From contig NC_015578.1 in assembly GCF_000214375.1 (NCBI RefSeq), positions 2,542,001-2,606,000 on the forward strand: a stretch of DNA of 64,000 bases, read 5' to 3'. The DNA is from Treponema primitia ZAS-2 (GTDB lineage: Bacteria > Spirochaetota > Spirochaetia > Treponematales > Breznakiellaceae). Under the pieces are notes generated by a model that saw only the letters and a program-made list of their open reading frames with translations, had not been told where the DNA came from and ran no database searches. This document shows, in pieces, positions 56,701 through 64,000 of the stretch. The position numbers and the translations under genes are program-made. Positions within the stretch are counted from its first letter, which is position 1. The number at the start of each line of letters is the position of its first letter.

Positions 56701-57031
56701 CGCTTTCGGCCGGAACGGCGGAAGTTCCGCTGGCCCGGACCAGGGTATCCATGGCATAGGCCGGGAGTACCAGGCTGATTTCTTCCAAGGCTTCCAGCGC
56801 CCGGACATCGTCCCCGGTGACACCCATGGTCGCCTTGATGAAGATATCCATCATATTGGTTTCGTCAAAATATCGGTCCAGGGAAAGTTTCATGTCCGGA
56901 GTGGTGGCAAGAAGCCCGGCGAGGAAACCCACCCCCAGGGCGACGATGGCAAAAATCGCCACAAAGCGGCTGAAACTACCCCGTATTTCCCGGAGTATGG
57001 TTTTAATATAGGTCTTGCCGAAGGGCCGCAT
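53789..57031 (-). CDS. FtsX-family ABC permease with large coiled-coil insert
   Basis: 1080 residues. TM1 (FSRFVAIFAIVALGVGFLAGLL), ~240-residue extracytoplasmic domain, then a long charged coiled coil (about 270-530; repeated EIERGEVELAEGEEGIARGRE-like heptads), the first FtsX domain (VFPVFFLLVAALVALTTMTRMVEEERTQIGALKALGYQKR and helices), another external part, and a second FtsX domain (VLLLIAAAGGLAIIVLYNLTYININERSRELATLRVLGFHRNEAAAYI). It belongs to MacB/LolC-like mechanotransmission systems. Start at ATG 57031, which shares its A with the ATPase stop (TAATG). Confidence 0.92.
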   Translation of the reverse strand: MRPFGKTYIKTILREIRGSFSRFVAIFAIVALGVGFLAGLLATTPDMKLSLDRYFDETNMMDIFIKATMGVTGDDVRALEALEEISLVLPAYAMDTLVRASGTSAVPAESGASRGEELITARIYGLPLEAARDKGFVNRLELVAGRFPEADDECLVQQGGGYFEEFPIDTIFTIIPPAPILDEEQKIYHVNSYTVTGIVKNPLFISFEREPTGVGNGRLGTAIYARDTSFALPVWTDLYITLKDARPLRAFTDPYQKAVDAARIAIETLGTERSRIRYEEILTEARSRGRDAINQGSDEYEQGRVTALRELAAARQKLDEGALEIERGEVELAEGEEGIARGRETLALEQARVKKEMDDAEILLRNGEAELAAAGRTLAEAKTRLDAARDEVEKTRVSRARMATRQGREGVAQYDQGLKEWEDGSALVAAKERELRQGRAELEQGRVRAREGFAKAEAELDAGEAEIEAGWLELLEAREELSAGEGEYNAARIRAERMLREGEEGLLDAQRQVGTITIDLPQWYVLDRNSNVGCANFRANAEKIADLARVFPVFFLLVAALVALTTMTRMVEEERTQIGALKALGYQKRIIAAKYLIYCSLTGVLGSALGMVSGFWGLPMIIYSAFGTMYRLPPLVTEFNWPFGLIACGAVLICTMGATIYASYSSLWEKPAALLRPRPPRAGKRIFLEFLPFIWVPMKFTHKVTARNLMRYKKHFFMTVIGIAGCTALMLTGFGLRDSIVNIARNQFEDILKYDLRLELEEAGFGAGEELVHAYLAHTNATQSGGYAEVYISNGYVIKGSDRISASVFIPKDSGALGNFIGLKNRRTGSPISFTAESALITEKMAEVLGLSPGETFTLENAEGRRAEIALTGFTENYVGNYLYLGSGAYQDAFGGSLSYGTLLVNTGVRDLAGQDEITRRVLESDLVSGAEFTSQMQKAYNNLLTSINYVVLLLIAAAGGLAIIVLYNLTYININERSRELATLRVLGFHRNEAAAYIFREISVLSITGAAAGLLLGLPLHRFIIGVAENTDLMFGRKIAPLSFVFSAIITLGFSVLVDILMLGKIRRIKMAESMKALD

Positions 57032-57732
57032 TACCACTCAATCTGTTCCACCGGCAGGGGGCTCGCATTCCGGTGGATTTTGATAATTTGTCCGTTTTTA
57101 AGCTCAATCACCCGGTCCGCCATGCCCGCAATGGCCAGGTTATGGGTGATCACGATAACTGTCTTCCCGTTTTCCCCGCAACAATCCTGGAGCAGCCTGA
57201 GTATGTGTTTCCCCGTCTCATAGTCCAGGGCGCCGGTGGGTTCATCGCAGAGCAGTATCCGGGGGTTTTTCGCCAGAGCACGGGCCACGGCGACCCGCTG
57301 CTGTTCCCCCCCGGAAAGCTGGCCCGGGAAATTGCCCATCCGTTCCCCCAAGCCCACCGCCGTCAGGGTTTCCCCGGGGTCCCGGCTTGCCTCACATATT
57401 TCCGAGGCAAGTTCCACGTTTTCCAGGGCCGTAAGGTTCTGGATCAGGTTGTAAAACTGAAAAACAAATCCCACATCGTAACGGCGGTAATCGGTGAGCT
57501 GCCGCTCGTTTAGGGCGCTGATCTCCCGGCCGTCCAGGAGTATTACCCCTTCGTCACAGGAATCCATACCCCCCAGCATATTGAGGAGGGTGGTTTTTCC
57601 TGCCCCGCTGGGTCCCAGGATGACGCAGAATTCGCCCTTCTCAATCTCAAAATTGAGATGATCCGCCGCTGCTATCCTGATTTCCCCCATGGTGTAGTAT
57701 TTGCATACCCCCCGAAATTCTACATATCCCAC
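57031..57732 (-). CDS. ABC ATPase of MacB/LolD type
   Basis: 233 residues. Walker [14 protein letters not shown], signature [15 protein letters not shown], Walker [13 protein letters not shown], switch His [24 protein letters not shown] and [20 protein letters not shown] are typical of the LolD/MacB/FtsE branch, which pairs with FtsX permeases. The coupled FtsX gene follows, with a one-base overlap. The system would drive release or export from the membrane; cargo unknown. Confidence 0.95.
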   Translation of the reverse strand: MGYVEFRGVCKYYTMGEIRIAAADHLNFEIEKGEFCVILGPSGAGKTTLLNMLGGMDSCDEGVILLDGREISALNERQLTDYRRYDVGFVFQFYNLIQNLTALENVELASEICEASRDPGETLTAVGLGERMGNFPGQLSGGEQQRVAVARALAKNPRILLCDEPTGALDYETGKHILRLLQDCCGENGKTVIVITHNLAIAGMADRVIELKNGQIIKIHRNASPLPVEQIEW

Positions 57733-57866
57733 GGAAAACCCCTAAATATGCCAACAAATTCAGCTTGCAAAGTCTTTTAAAGTATACTATCGGTATTTTA
57801 CCGGTTTTTCTATATTGCCACAGAGTGCCCGGATAGTACAGAATAGAAAAATGCCGGGAGCATAGC

Positions 57867-59156
57867 TTGATAAAAAAGGTCCGCGTCCTCAGTATCCTGA
57901 TTCTTCTCCTCCTGATGCCGGTCATCCCCGTTTTTGCCCAGCTGGGTGGCTTGCCCATGGATAACGACAACCTTACCATCCGGGTCAGCGTCATGGGTCC
58001 CGGGGATGAACTGTACTTCTGGTGGGGCCATATTGCCCTCATTATAGATGACCGGGTCAGCGGGGAAAGCAAGCTCTACGATTATGGGCTCTTTTCCTTT
58101 GAAAATACCAACTTTTTCGTAGACTTCGCCTTTGGCAGGCTGCTCTACAGCTGCGGGGTTTCCTGGGCGGCCCCTAATATTGCCAGGTACATTTACGAAA
58201 ACCGGGATGTAACCTTTTATACACTAGACCTTCCCCGGGAAACCAAGGAACGGGTACGGGAATTTGCGGAAACAAATGTGCGGCCCGAAAACCGTAACTA
58301 CTGGTACCACCATTTTAAGGATAACTGTTCCACCCGGATCAGGGACATTATCGACCTGGCAACCGGGGGGCAGTTCGCCGAAGCCTTTGAAGAAGCCCCG
58401 GGCCGCTTTACCCTGCGCCAGCATGTACGCCGGCACACCTGGTTTTCCCCCGCGACGGACTGGCTGCTCAATTTTCTTATGGGCCAGGATATTGATGTTC
58501 CCATCACGGTCTGGCAGGAGATGTTCCTCCCTTCGGAACTTGGTAAGCGTATTACCAATTTCAAGTACCGTGATGTGTACGGCCAGGAGCGGAACCTGGT
58601 ACGTTCGGTGAATGTGATCAGCGAAGCAATAGGCCGGCCAGCCGTCCTGGAAGCCCCCCGGTGGCAATGGCCCCGGGAACTTGCCCTGTCCCTGATCATC
58701 TCCCTTGCCCTGGGTCTGCTGCTATCCTTCCGGGAACGGTCAAACCGGCTCAAGGTTTTACTGGGCATAAGCCAGAGCCTTCTGGGGCTCTTCTTCGGCT
58801 TCTCGGGCCTTTTGGTCTATTTTATGTCCCTTTTCACCAACCACGACTATACTTGGCATAACATGAACCTCCTCTTTGTGAGCCCCCTGATCCTGGCGGC
58901 AGTCCCCCTGGGTCTCCTCTACGCCTTCCCCGCCGACCCCTTCCGGCGCAATCTCTGGGCCTTCCTGCTCAAAATCCTTTGGACCCTGGTATTCCTGGGG
59001 GGGATCCTTTCCATAATTCTCCACGTTCTGCCCCAGTTCTGGCAGCAAAACCAGGTAACCCTGGCCCTGGTCCTGCCCTTCACGGCGGTTCTGAGCTTAG
59101 TCCCCGATTGGATCGCCGCCTACAAGCGAGAATATCTGTGGCGGCGCTTTAATTAA
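57867..59156 (+). CDS. DUF4105 membrane protein
   Basis: 429 residues, TTG start with GGGAG seven bases upstream. Signal peptide (VLSILILLLLMPVIPVFA). Residues about 30-260 match DUF4105/Lnb-type periplasmic domain: LYFWWGHIALIIDDRVSGESKLYDYGLFSF, FGRLLYSCGVS, NRNYWYHHFKDNCSTRIRDIID (conserved His and Cys, as in cysteine-peptidase-like proteins). Five or so membrane helices follow (about 265-410). The His and Cys positions suggest hydrolase activity, but this is not shown. Divergent from the ABC exporter genes. Confidence 0.88.
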   Translation: MIKKVRVLSILILLLLMPVIPVFAQLGGLPMDNDNLTIRVSVMGPGDELYFWWGHIALIIDDRVSGESKLYDYGLFSFENTNFFVDFAFGRLLYSCGVSWAAPNIARYIYENRDVTFYTLDLPRETKERVREFAETNVRPENRNYWYHHFKDNCSTRIRDIIDLATGGQFAEAFEEAPGRFTLRQHVRRHTWFSPATDWLLNFLMGQDIDVPITVWQEMFLPSELGKRITNFKYRDVYGQERNLVRSVNVISEAIGRPAVLEAPRWQWPRELALSLIISLALGLLLSFRERSNRLKVLLGISQSLLGLFFGFSGLLVYFMSLFTNHDYTWHNMNLLFVSPLILAAVPLGLLYAFPADPFRRNLWAFLLKILWTLVFLGGILSIILHVLPQFWQQNQVTLALVLPFTAVLSLVPDWIAAYKREYLWRRFN

Positions 59157-59243
59157 AAGAAGATTTACCCCAGAGATACACGTGCCATCTATCCAAAACC
59201 CCTCAAATAGCATTTAATTATGATTAATTGGAGAATATATAGA

Positions 59244-61319
59244 ATGACTATTTCTAAACGCATCTCAATCCTGGTGGGCCTTTTGGTGCTGCTTTTTTCA
59301 GTCAGCCTGGGGTTCATTTCTTTGACAATTTCTTCAGGAATTGTGCAGAAGAATATGTATAATACCCTGACCACGGAAGCTAAACTTGGCGCAGATTTAG
59401 TCTCTTCTACCCTCCATGCCCAGCTTGACACCCTGCAGGAACTGGCCAACCGTGCAAGGACCCAGTCATTGATCTTTGAAACCCAAAAAAGCTCCCTGGC
59501 CCCGGATATAAAGCGCCTGGGGTACCTGGCTATGGCCTTTGTGGATATGGGCGGGGTAGCCCATTATTTTACCGGCGATCCCGATACAAACCTCTCTGAC
59601 AGGGATTATATTCAAAAGGCCCTGCGAGGGGAGCAGGCAATTGCGGTATTGCTCAGCAAAACTATTGGGAAGATGGTGGTAATGTATGCGGCGCCGGTCT
59701 GGAATAACGAGAACCACGACAGGGTTGTGGGCGCACTTCTGGTGCGGAACAGCGCCGATACCCTGAGCAATGTTACAAAAAGTGTGGGTAAGTACGATGA
59801 GACTATGCATGCCTATCTCTTTGACGATACCGGAACCTTTATTGCCCATGACGATGAAGCATTGGTGATGAATCAATTCAAGCCCATAGAAGCAGCAAAA
59901 GACGATCCTTCCGTACAGTCCCTAGCCGATGCCATGAAAACCATGCTCAGTGCTAAAGCAGGATCAGTCGAATACGATTTCTTGGGAAAGAAGAATATCT
60001 GTGTGTATGCCCCGGTGCCGGATTTCTCCATAACCTTTGCCAATGCTGTGTATACCGACGTCCTCATGCAGGAAGTTAACGGGCTTAGAAACATTACCAT
60101 TATCCTGGTAACCGTTTTTTTGATTATAGGAATCGCCATTGCCATTCTTATAGCCCGATCCATAAGTAAGCCGGTGAACTATGTCATGGGCGGCCTTAAA
60201 GCCCTGGGCGAAGGGGATTTGACCAAAAAACTTAAAATAACTTCAAAAGATGAAATGGGGAAGCTCGAAGAATACGTAAATAATACGGTGGACCAGATTA
60301 AGAATATGGCCTTGTCCATTAACCGGGAGGCCGGCGCCCTGTCCGACATAGGGAGCCAGCTTGCCGCCAATATGACGGAAACAGCCGCTGCGGTCAATCA
60401 GGTTACCACGAATATCCAGAGCATCAAGGTCAGGGTGCTAAACCAGTCCGCCTCGGTTACTGAAACTAACGCTACCATGGAACAGATCACCGGGAATATT
60501 GCCAAGCTCAACAGTAATATTGACAGGCAGACTGAAAGCGTGGCCCAGTCTTCATCAGCTATTGAAGAGATGCTTGCCAATATCAGCTCGGTTACCCAAA
60601 CTTTGATGAAGAATACCGAAAATGTCGATACCCTGGCAAACGCATCGGAAGTGGGACGTTCAGGATTGCAGGAAGTGGCCCAGGATATCCAGGAGATCGC
60701 CCGGGAATCCGAGGGTCTCCTGGAAATTAACGGCGTCATGGAAAACATTGCAAGCCAGACCAACCTTCTGTCCATGAATGCCGCCATTGAGGCAGCCCAC
60801 GCCGGGGAGGCGGGAAAGGGCTTTGCAGTGGTGGCCGATGAAATCCGCAAGCTGGCAGAATCTTCAAGCGAGCAGTCAAAAACCATTTCCAGCGTTCTCA
60901 AAAAGATAAAAGAATCTATCGATAAAATTTCCAGGTCCACCAATAATGTTCTCCTCAAGTTCGAAGCCATAGACGGCGGCGTCAAGACCGTGTCCCAGCA
61001 GGAAGAAAATATCCGCAGCGCCATGGAGGAACAGGGACAGGGCAGCCAGCAGATACTGGAAGCAGTGGCCCGCTTGAACGAGATCACCCGGCAGGTTAAG
61101 GATGGTTCCACAGAGATGCTTGAGGGCAGCCGTCAGGTCATTACCGAAGGCAGAAACCTGGAGATGGCCACCCAGGAAATAACCAACGGTATGAACGAAA
61201 TGGCTGCCGGGGCGGACCAGATAAATAGCGCGGTTAATCAGGTGAACAATATCAGCGGTGAAAACAGGGACACGATTGCCATGCTATCCAAGGAAGTATC
61301 CAAGTTTAAAATAGTATAA
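59244..61319 (+). CDS. Methyl-accepting chemotaxis protein
   Basis: 691 residues from ATG 59244, with GGAG ten bases upstream; the earlier ATG 59220 has none. TM1 ([21 protein letters not shown]), a double-Cache periplasmic sensor of ~240 residues ([49 protein letters not shown]), TM2 ([21 protein letters not shown]), HAMP ([24 protein letters not shown]) and a signalling rod with [39 protein letters not shown]. The rod closely resembles that of the 17.4-kb receptor, while the sensors differ. Confidence 0.95.
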   Translation: MTISKRISILVGLLVLLFSVSLGFISLTISSGIVQKNMYNTLTTEAKLGADLVSSTLHAQLDTLQELANRARTQSLIFETQKSSLAPDIKRLGYLAMAFVDMGGVAHYFTGDPDTNLSDRDYIQKALRGEQAIAVLLSKTIGKMVVMYAAPVWNNENHDRVVGALLVRNSADTLSNVTKSVGKYDETMHAYLFDDTGTFIAHDDEALVMNQFKPIEAAKDDPSVQSLADAMKTMLSAKAGSVEYDFLGKKNICVYAPVPDFSITFANAVYTDVLMQEVNGLRNITIILVTVFLIIGIAIAILIARSISKPVNYVMGGLKALGEGDLTKKLKITSKDEMGKLEEYVNNTVDQIKNMALSINREAGALSDIGSQLAANMTETAAAVNQVTTNIQSIKVRVLNQSASVTETNATMEQITGNIAKLNSNIDRQTESVAQSSSAIEEMLANISSVTQTLMKNTENVDTLANASEVGRSGLQEVAQDIQEIARESEGLLEINGVMENIASQTNLLSMNAAIEAAHAGEAGKGFAVVADEIRKLAESSSEQSKTISSVLKKIKESIDKISRSTNNVLLKFEAIDGGVKTVSQQEENIRSAMEEQGQGSQQILEAVARLNEITRQVKDGSTEMLEGSRQVITEGRNLEMATQEITNGMNEMAAGADQINSAVNQVNNISGENRDTIAMLSKEVSKFKIV

Positions 61320-61424
61320 TGCCCTGGAGTGCACGCAGCGCCCGATAAAAGCAGCCGCAAGGCTGCTGACACTATACCGGCGATACGGCGTGGACCCCAA
61401 TAAAGTCCCCTATACCATCAAATG

Positions 61425-61446
61425 CCGCCGATCTTTAGATCGGCGG
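61425..61446. other. Hairpin in the gap after the receptor gene
   Basis: CCGCCGATC-TTTA-GATCGGCGG with perfect nine-base arms. A smaller AGCAGCC-GCAA-GGCTGCT hairpin lies upstream near 61350. No T-run follows either, so termination is uncertain. Confidence 0.45.
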
Positions 61447-61501
61447 TGGGTCCGCCGTTTAGCCCTTCACTATCCGCCCTTTTTTTAGCTATACTACCCC
61501 C

Positions 61502-62737
61502 ATGTACCCCCGGTCGATCCTGATCCTTTTGCTTCTCGCGGTTGTTTCCCTTGCACCCCTCCTTGCCCAGCAAACTGTCACCCAGCCGGGGACATCCCAG
61601 GCTTCTGCCGCTCAAACCGGGCCTGAACCCCCAACTGGGGAAGCTCCCGTAGCTGAAACCGTCCCGGGCCTCTTTCCTCTGAACCTGCTCTTGGACGCCC
61701 TGGAATCAGGCGGCTCCCCCTGGCAGCCCGACTGGCCCCTGGTCATGCCTCCGGACGGTTTTACCCTTTCCGGTGGCTACGCCCTGTCTTTGACCATCAC
61801 CCTGCCCGCAGAAGACCCCGGTACCGAGGCCGCCGTTACAGAGGCCCCAACTGCGGGCGCCGGTACGGGGAACACCGCTGCGGCGAAAGCTGCCGCTACA
61901 GGAGCCTCGGATACCAGCGCGGAAGCTGCTGGAACAAGCGCCCCAAGCCAATACCGCTTCGCCCGGAATCCCGGGGGGCGTATACTGGCCTTCCCCTTCT
62001 TCATAAACGGAAACTTCTATCAAGCGGAAATAGTCTACGATCAGGCGGGGCTTATCAACACCATCACCCTGGACAACCCTGCAAACCCGGATCCTTGGGA
62101 GTTTGAATTCCTCCAGTATGAGCAGGGAGAAGGCGCCCTGGCCCGGATAAACCACAGTGGGACCTGGTACTTCGCTGCCCTGGAATACCTGGACAAACGG
62201 GCCAATGAAACCTGGTACGATCCCGAAGGACAGGCCCTGGCCTTCTTTTCCCTGGAATACCGGGAGAAAGCCCTACTCGCCCAGCAAAACCCGCCTGAAA
62301 AACGGCTTATCTCCCTGGACAGCCGGGATGAACAAGGCCAGGGTATATGGGTCTACAACTACGATAGTTTCGACCGCGTCAGCGCCTTGGATACCCCGGA
62401 CGGAAGCTATTCGGCCCTTTATGCCGCCTCGGAACGCTTTGCTGCAAAAGCCCGATCAAGCTTTCCCCGCTACTGGGAGCGGCCGGAAAGTAACTATACC
62501 CTGCAATGGGATGAGCGGGGCCTGTTGGTCCGCCTCACGGAACACGCAAAACCCGGAAGTCCCCCTCCGGTACTTCCGGAATCAGCTTCAGCCGGAGACA
62601 TACGCTACGAATACACCCTGGATTCCCGGGGAAACTGGACCGAGCGGCGGGAAATCTCCCTTATCCGCCGCTTCGGGCGGCTGGTACCGGGTTCGGAAGG
62701 GGTAATAACCCGTGCCATCAATTATGGAGACGAATAA
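61502..62737 (+). CDS. Secreted protein of unknown function
   Basis: 411 residues with signal peptide (ILILLLLAVVSLAPLLAQ). An Ala/Thr/Pro-rich region (about 110-145) separates a short N-terminal part from a C-terminal region with YD-type beta repeats: IVYDQAGLINTITLDNPANP, FLQYEQGEGALARINH, WVYNYDSFDRVSALDTPDGSY, and YEYTLDSRGNWTERREISLI. These resemble Rhs/YD units, but the protein is far shorter than Rhs toxins and has no toxin tail. The start ATG at 61502 is weakly supported by a ribosome site. It is coupled by one base of spacing to the next gene. Confidence 0.75.
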   Translation: MYPRSILILLLLAVVSLAPLLAQQTVTQPGTSQASAAQTGPEPPTGEAPVAETVPGLFPLNLLLDALESGGSPWQPDWPLVMPPDGFTLSGGYALSLTITLPAEDPGTEAAVTEAPTAGAGTGNTAAAKAAATGASDTSAEAAGTSAPSQYRFARNPGGRILAFPFFINGNFYQAEIVYDQAGLINTITLDNPANPDPWEFEFLQYEQGEGALARINHSGTWYFAALEYLDKRANETWYDPEGQALAFFSLEYREKALLAQQNPPEKRLISLDSRDEQGQGIWVYNYDSFDRVSALDTPDGSYSALYAASERFAAKARSSFPRYWERPESNYTLQWDERGLLVRLTEHAKPGSPPPVLPESASAGDIRYEYTLDSRGNWTERREISLIRRFGRLVPGSEGVITRAINYGDE

Positions 62738-62738
62738 A

Positions 62739-63119
62739 ATGGCTGAAACTGTAGACTGGCGGGACACTCTATACACCAAGACCTTTGAACAGGAACTCCG
62801 GGGCCTCCTGCGGCGCCGGGAAGCCGACCCCTCCTGTACCATCGGAGACATCGAGGGTACACTCAAGCACCTATACGTGATGGACGGGGCTGACTGGCTT
62901 GGCCGGGGCGAAGTGGGGGACATCACCATGGCCGCCACCATTGCCGCCTATGAACATATGGTAAGTGAATGGAAAGCTGAAAAAAAAAGTGTGAAAAAAT
63001 GTTACCCTTCGGGGGTACCGTTTGTTTCAGAGTTAGGCAAACGGTTGGCACTGTTTCCTATTCCTCCTTTCCTTTTTATCTGCCCCGGAGAAAGTTTTTC
63101 CCCGGGGCTCTTTTTTTGA
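62739..63119 (+). CDS. Small hypothetical protein, C-terminus uncertain
   Basis: Begins MAETVDWRDTLYTKTFEQEL at ATG 62739, one base after the previous stop, with GGAG ten bases ahead. The first ~80 residues are compact and helical (DIEGTLKHLYVMDGADWLGRG, TMAATIAAYEHMVSEWKAE) with no family I recognise. After a nine-A run (62980-62988) the frame becomes atypical and runs through a terminator to 63119 (126 residues). With one A fewer it would end EKKV at 62994 as an 84-residue protein, which is more plausible. Length variation of the run or slippage should be considered. Confidence 0.65.
   Translation: MAETVDWRDTLYTKTFEQELRGLLRRREADPSCTIGDIEGTLKHLYVMDGADWLGRGEVGDITMAATIAAYEHMVSEWKAEKKSVKKCYPSGVPFVSELGKRLALFPIPPFLFICPGESFSPGLFF
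63082..63117 (+). terminator. Rho-independent terminator
   Basis: GCCCCGG (63082-63088) pairs with CCGGGGC (63102-63108), followed by TCTTTTTTT. It overlaps the end of the long reading of the gene before it. Confidence 0.75.
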
Positions 63120-63152
63120 CAATTCACAGTTTAATCAAAAGATGGCTCATTC

Positions 63153-63288
63153 ACCGGGAGGGGTGGGGATTAGCCCCGGCCCCTAACCTGTAGAGCCTGC
63201 TTACGGAGCCCGCAACATTCTTTTACGCGGTCTCCTCCAGCAGAGAATTCCAGAGACGGGGCCGGAGCTAATCCCCACCCCTCCCGGT
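63153..63288 (-). repeat. Core repeat element, copy B
   Basis: 136 bp with perfect 22-bp terminal arms starting ACCGGGAGGGGTGGGGATTA. Read on the minus strand the core has CTCTGGAATTC, a CCGC/GCGG stem with a 13-base loop, and CTCTACAGGTTAGGGG, matching the cores at 35.7 and 63.6 kb. Confidence 0.7.
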
Positions 63289-63410
63289 ACCATAGGTCAA
63301 CAGTAATAAACAGATATTTCGTGCTGTTAGCAGTAGGTCGAGGCTCATGCATGAGGGAGAACCTCCCACAGGCTGGGGCGCTCACCTACGCAAGCAGCTT
63401 CTCGACGATT

Positions 63411-63629
63411 CCCCAGCACCACCCGGAAACCAAGCCCATTGAAAAAAGGCCCCCCATACCGTATGTACAGCAATCGCTTTACGGTAGGTATATTGGAATA
63501 ACGGCCGGGGCGGGCAAATCCCCAGCACCACCCGGAAACCAAGCCCCCATTGAAAAAAGCCTCCCATACCGTATGTACAGCAATCGCTTTACGGTAGATA
63601 TACTGGAATAACGGCCGGGGTGGGCGGGG
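63411..63629. repeat. 109-bp tandem duplication
   Basis: Units 63411-63519 and 63520-63629 are near-identical, each starting CCCCAGCACCACCCGGAAAC and containing ACCGTATGTACAGCAATCGC and GGAATAACGGCCGGGG. A CCGTA...TACGG-type dyad (ACCGTATG...TTTACGGTA) is inside each. The second unit runs into element copy C. No credible gene lies in 63120-63838. Confidence 0.8.
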
Positions 63630-63740
63630 ATTTCCCCCCTCCCCCGTCTCTGGAATTCCCCGCCGTAGCAGACCGCGTAGCGGGCTGACGGAGGCGGACT
63701 CTACAGGTTAGGGGGAGGGGGGAAATCCCCGCCCACCCCG
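63616..63740 (+). repeat. Core repeat element, copy C
   Basis: 125 bp with perfect 30-bp terminal arms starting CGGGGTGGGCGGGGATTTCC. The core contains GTCTCTGGAATTCCC and AGCAGA-CCGC-GTA-GCGG-GCTGACGGAGG, nearly identical to copy A, whereas the arms differ from copies A and B. Confidence 0.75.
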
Positions 63741-63838
63741 ATCACTTACCCCATTACACCTATCACAAACAGCGAATTGCCATCCAGGAGGATAGATGGA
63801 TTTTCATGACTATGTTATAATGATCCAGAGGTGTAACC

Positions 63839-64000
63839 ATGCCTGAAACAAACGAGGAAACAGAAGTATTTAACGGGGAAAAATACCTGATATTTACCAT
63901 TTTGGGGAAATTCTATACCTTCCCGTCCCGGATAATAAGCGAAGTTACCGCTTTTGATACGGTTTATCCTCTGCCCCTGCTGCCGGAATATGTGATGGGG
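63839..64000 (+). CDS. cheW: CheW-like chemotaxis coupling protein, 5' part
   Basis: Fifty-four residues are visible (MPETNEETEVFNGEKYLIFT... ending LLPEYVMG); the gene continues past the window. The pattern KYLIFTILGKFYTFPSRIISEV-x-x-F and PLPLLPEYVMG matches the CheW domain start, where the adaptor links receptors to CheA. AGAGGTG precedes the ATG, and TATAAT at 63816-63821 is a likely -10 box. Two receptors in this window are potential partners. Confidence 0.8.
   Translation, partial: MPETNEETEVFNGEKYLIFTILGKFYTFPSRIISEVTAFDTVYPLPLLPEYVMG

Overview
The window reads as chromosome of a host-associated spirochaete of the genus Treponema, most like the termite-gut lineage. This rests on gene content, not on a database match: a GreA elongation factor carried at the end of a long TPR-rich protein, a TatT/TatP/DctQM TRAP transporter set, a 7TM-HD protein in a phoH-ybeY-corC cluster, chemotaxis receptors with HD-GYP signalling, many TPR/HEAT periplasmic proteins, an anaerobic AsrABC sulfite reductase and a sodium-pumping oxaloacetate decarboxylase. 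Base composition is close to balanced, and the genes are dense and mostly translationally coupled.

Layout. 1-7.1 kb: housekeeping (rpe end, TPR protein, TPR-GreA; on the other strand tgt and a HEAT protein). 7.1-10.9 kb: an accessory island with a TetR regulator, matching operator pairs in two promoters, a truncated secreted peptide, a lipoprotein tyrosine phosphatase with an internal insertion, and a predicted outer-membrane beta-barrel. 10.9-20.8 kb: a signalling block of solute-binding lipoprotein, membrane-anchored LuxR regulator and hybrid histidine kinase on the minus strand, and divergently a small ORF, a chemotaxis receptor and an HD-GYP response regulator. 20.8-24.9 kb: asrABC with a Crp/Fnr regulator, then a small ribbon-helix-helix-like gene. 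24.9-28.6 kb: a three-gene ABC importer of the TrpX type and a RelB/RelE-type toxin-antitoxin pair. 28.6-35.4 kb: TPR protein, corC-like, ybeY, 7TM-HD and phoH. 35.4-36 kb: a repeat-rich gap. 36-43.4 kb: phosphohexomutase, TatT, TatP/DctP, DctQM, alr, and a small aspartyl protease. 44.1-47.9 kb: oadGAB. 48.4-53.7 kb: a metal or oxyanion ABC importer with two binding proteins, convergent with moeA. 53.8-61.3 kb: a FtsX-type exporter with its ATPase, a DUF4105 membrane protein and a second receptor. 61.5-64 kb: two small hypothetical genes, a cluster of hairpin repeats and the start of cheW.

The least expected material is in the gaps and the accessory island. One family of 125-146 bp elements (35.7, 63.15 and 63.6 kb) keeps a common core, while its outer arms differ between copies yet pair perfectly within each copy. 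A second repeat (8.09 and 35.9 kb) supplies the last codons and the stop codon of the gene in front of it, with a possible third, diverged piece inside the TRAP receptor's signal region. The TetR island has paired half-sites spaced 21 bp both before the regulator and across the promoter of the phosphatase/outer-membrane genes, which makes a compact predicted regulon.
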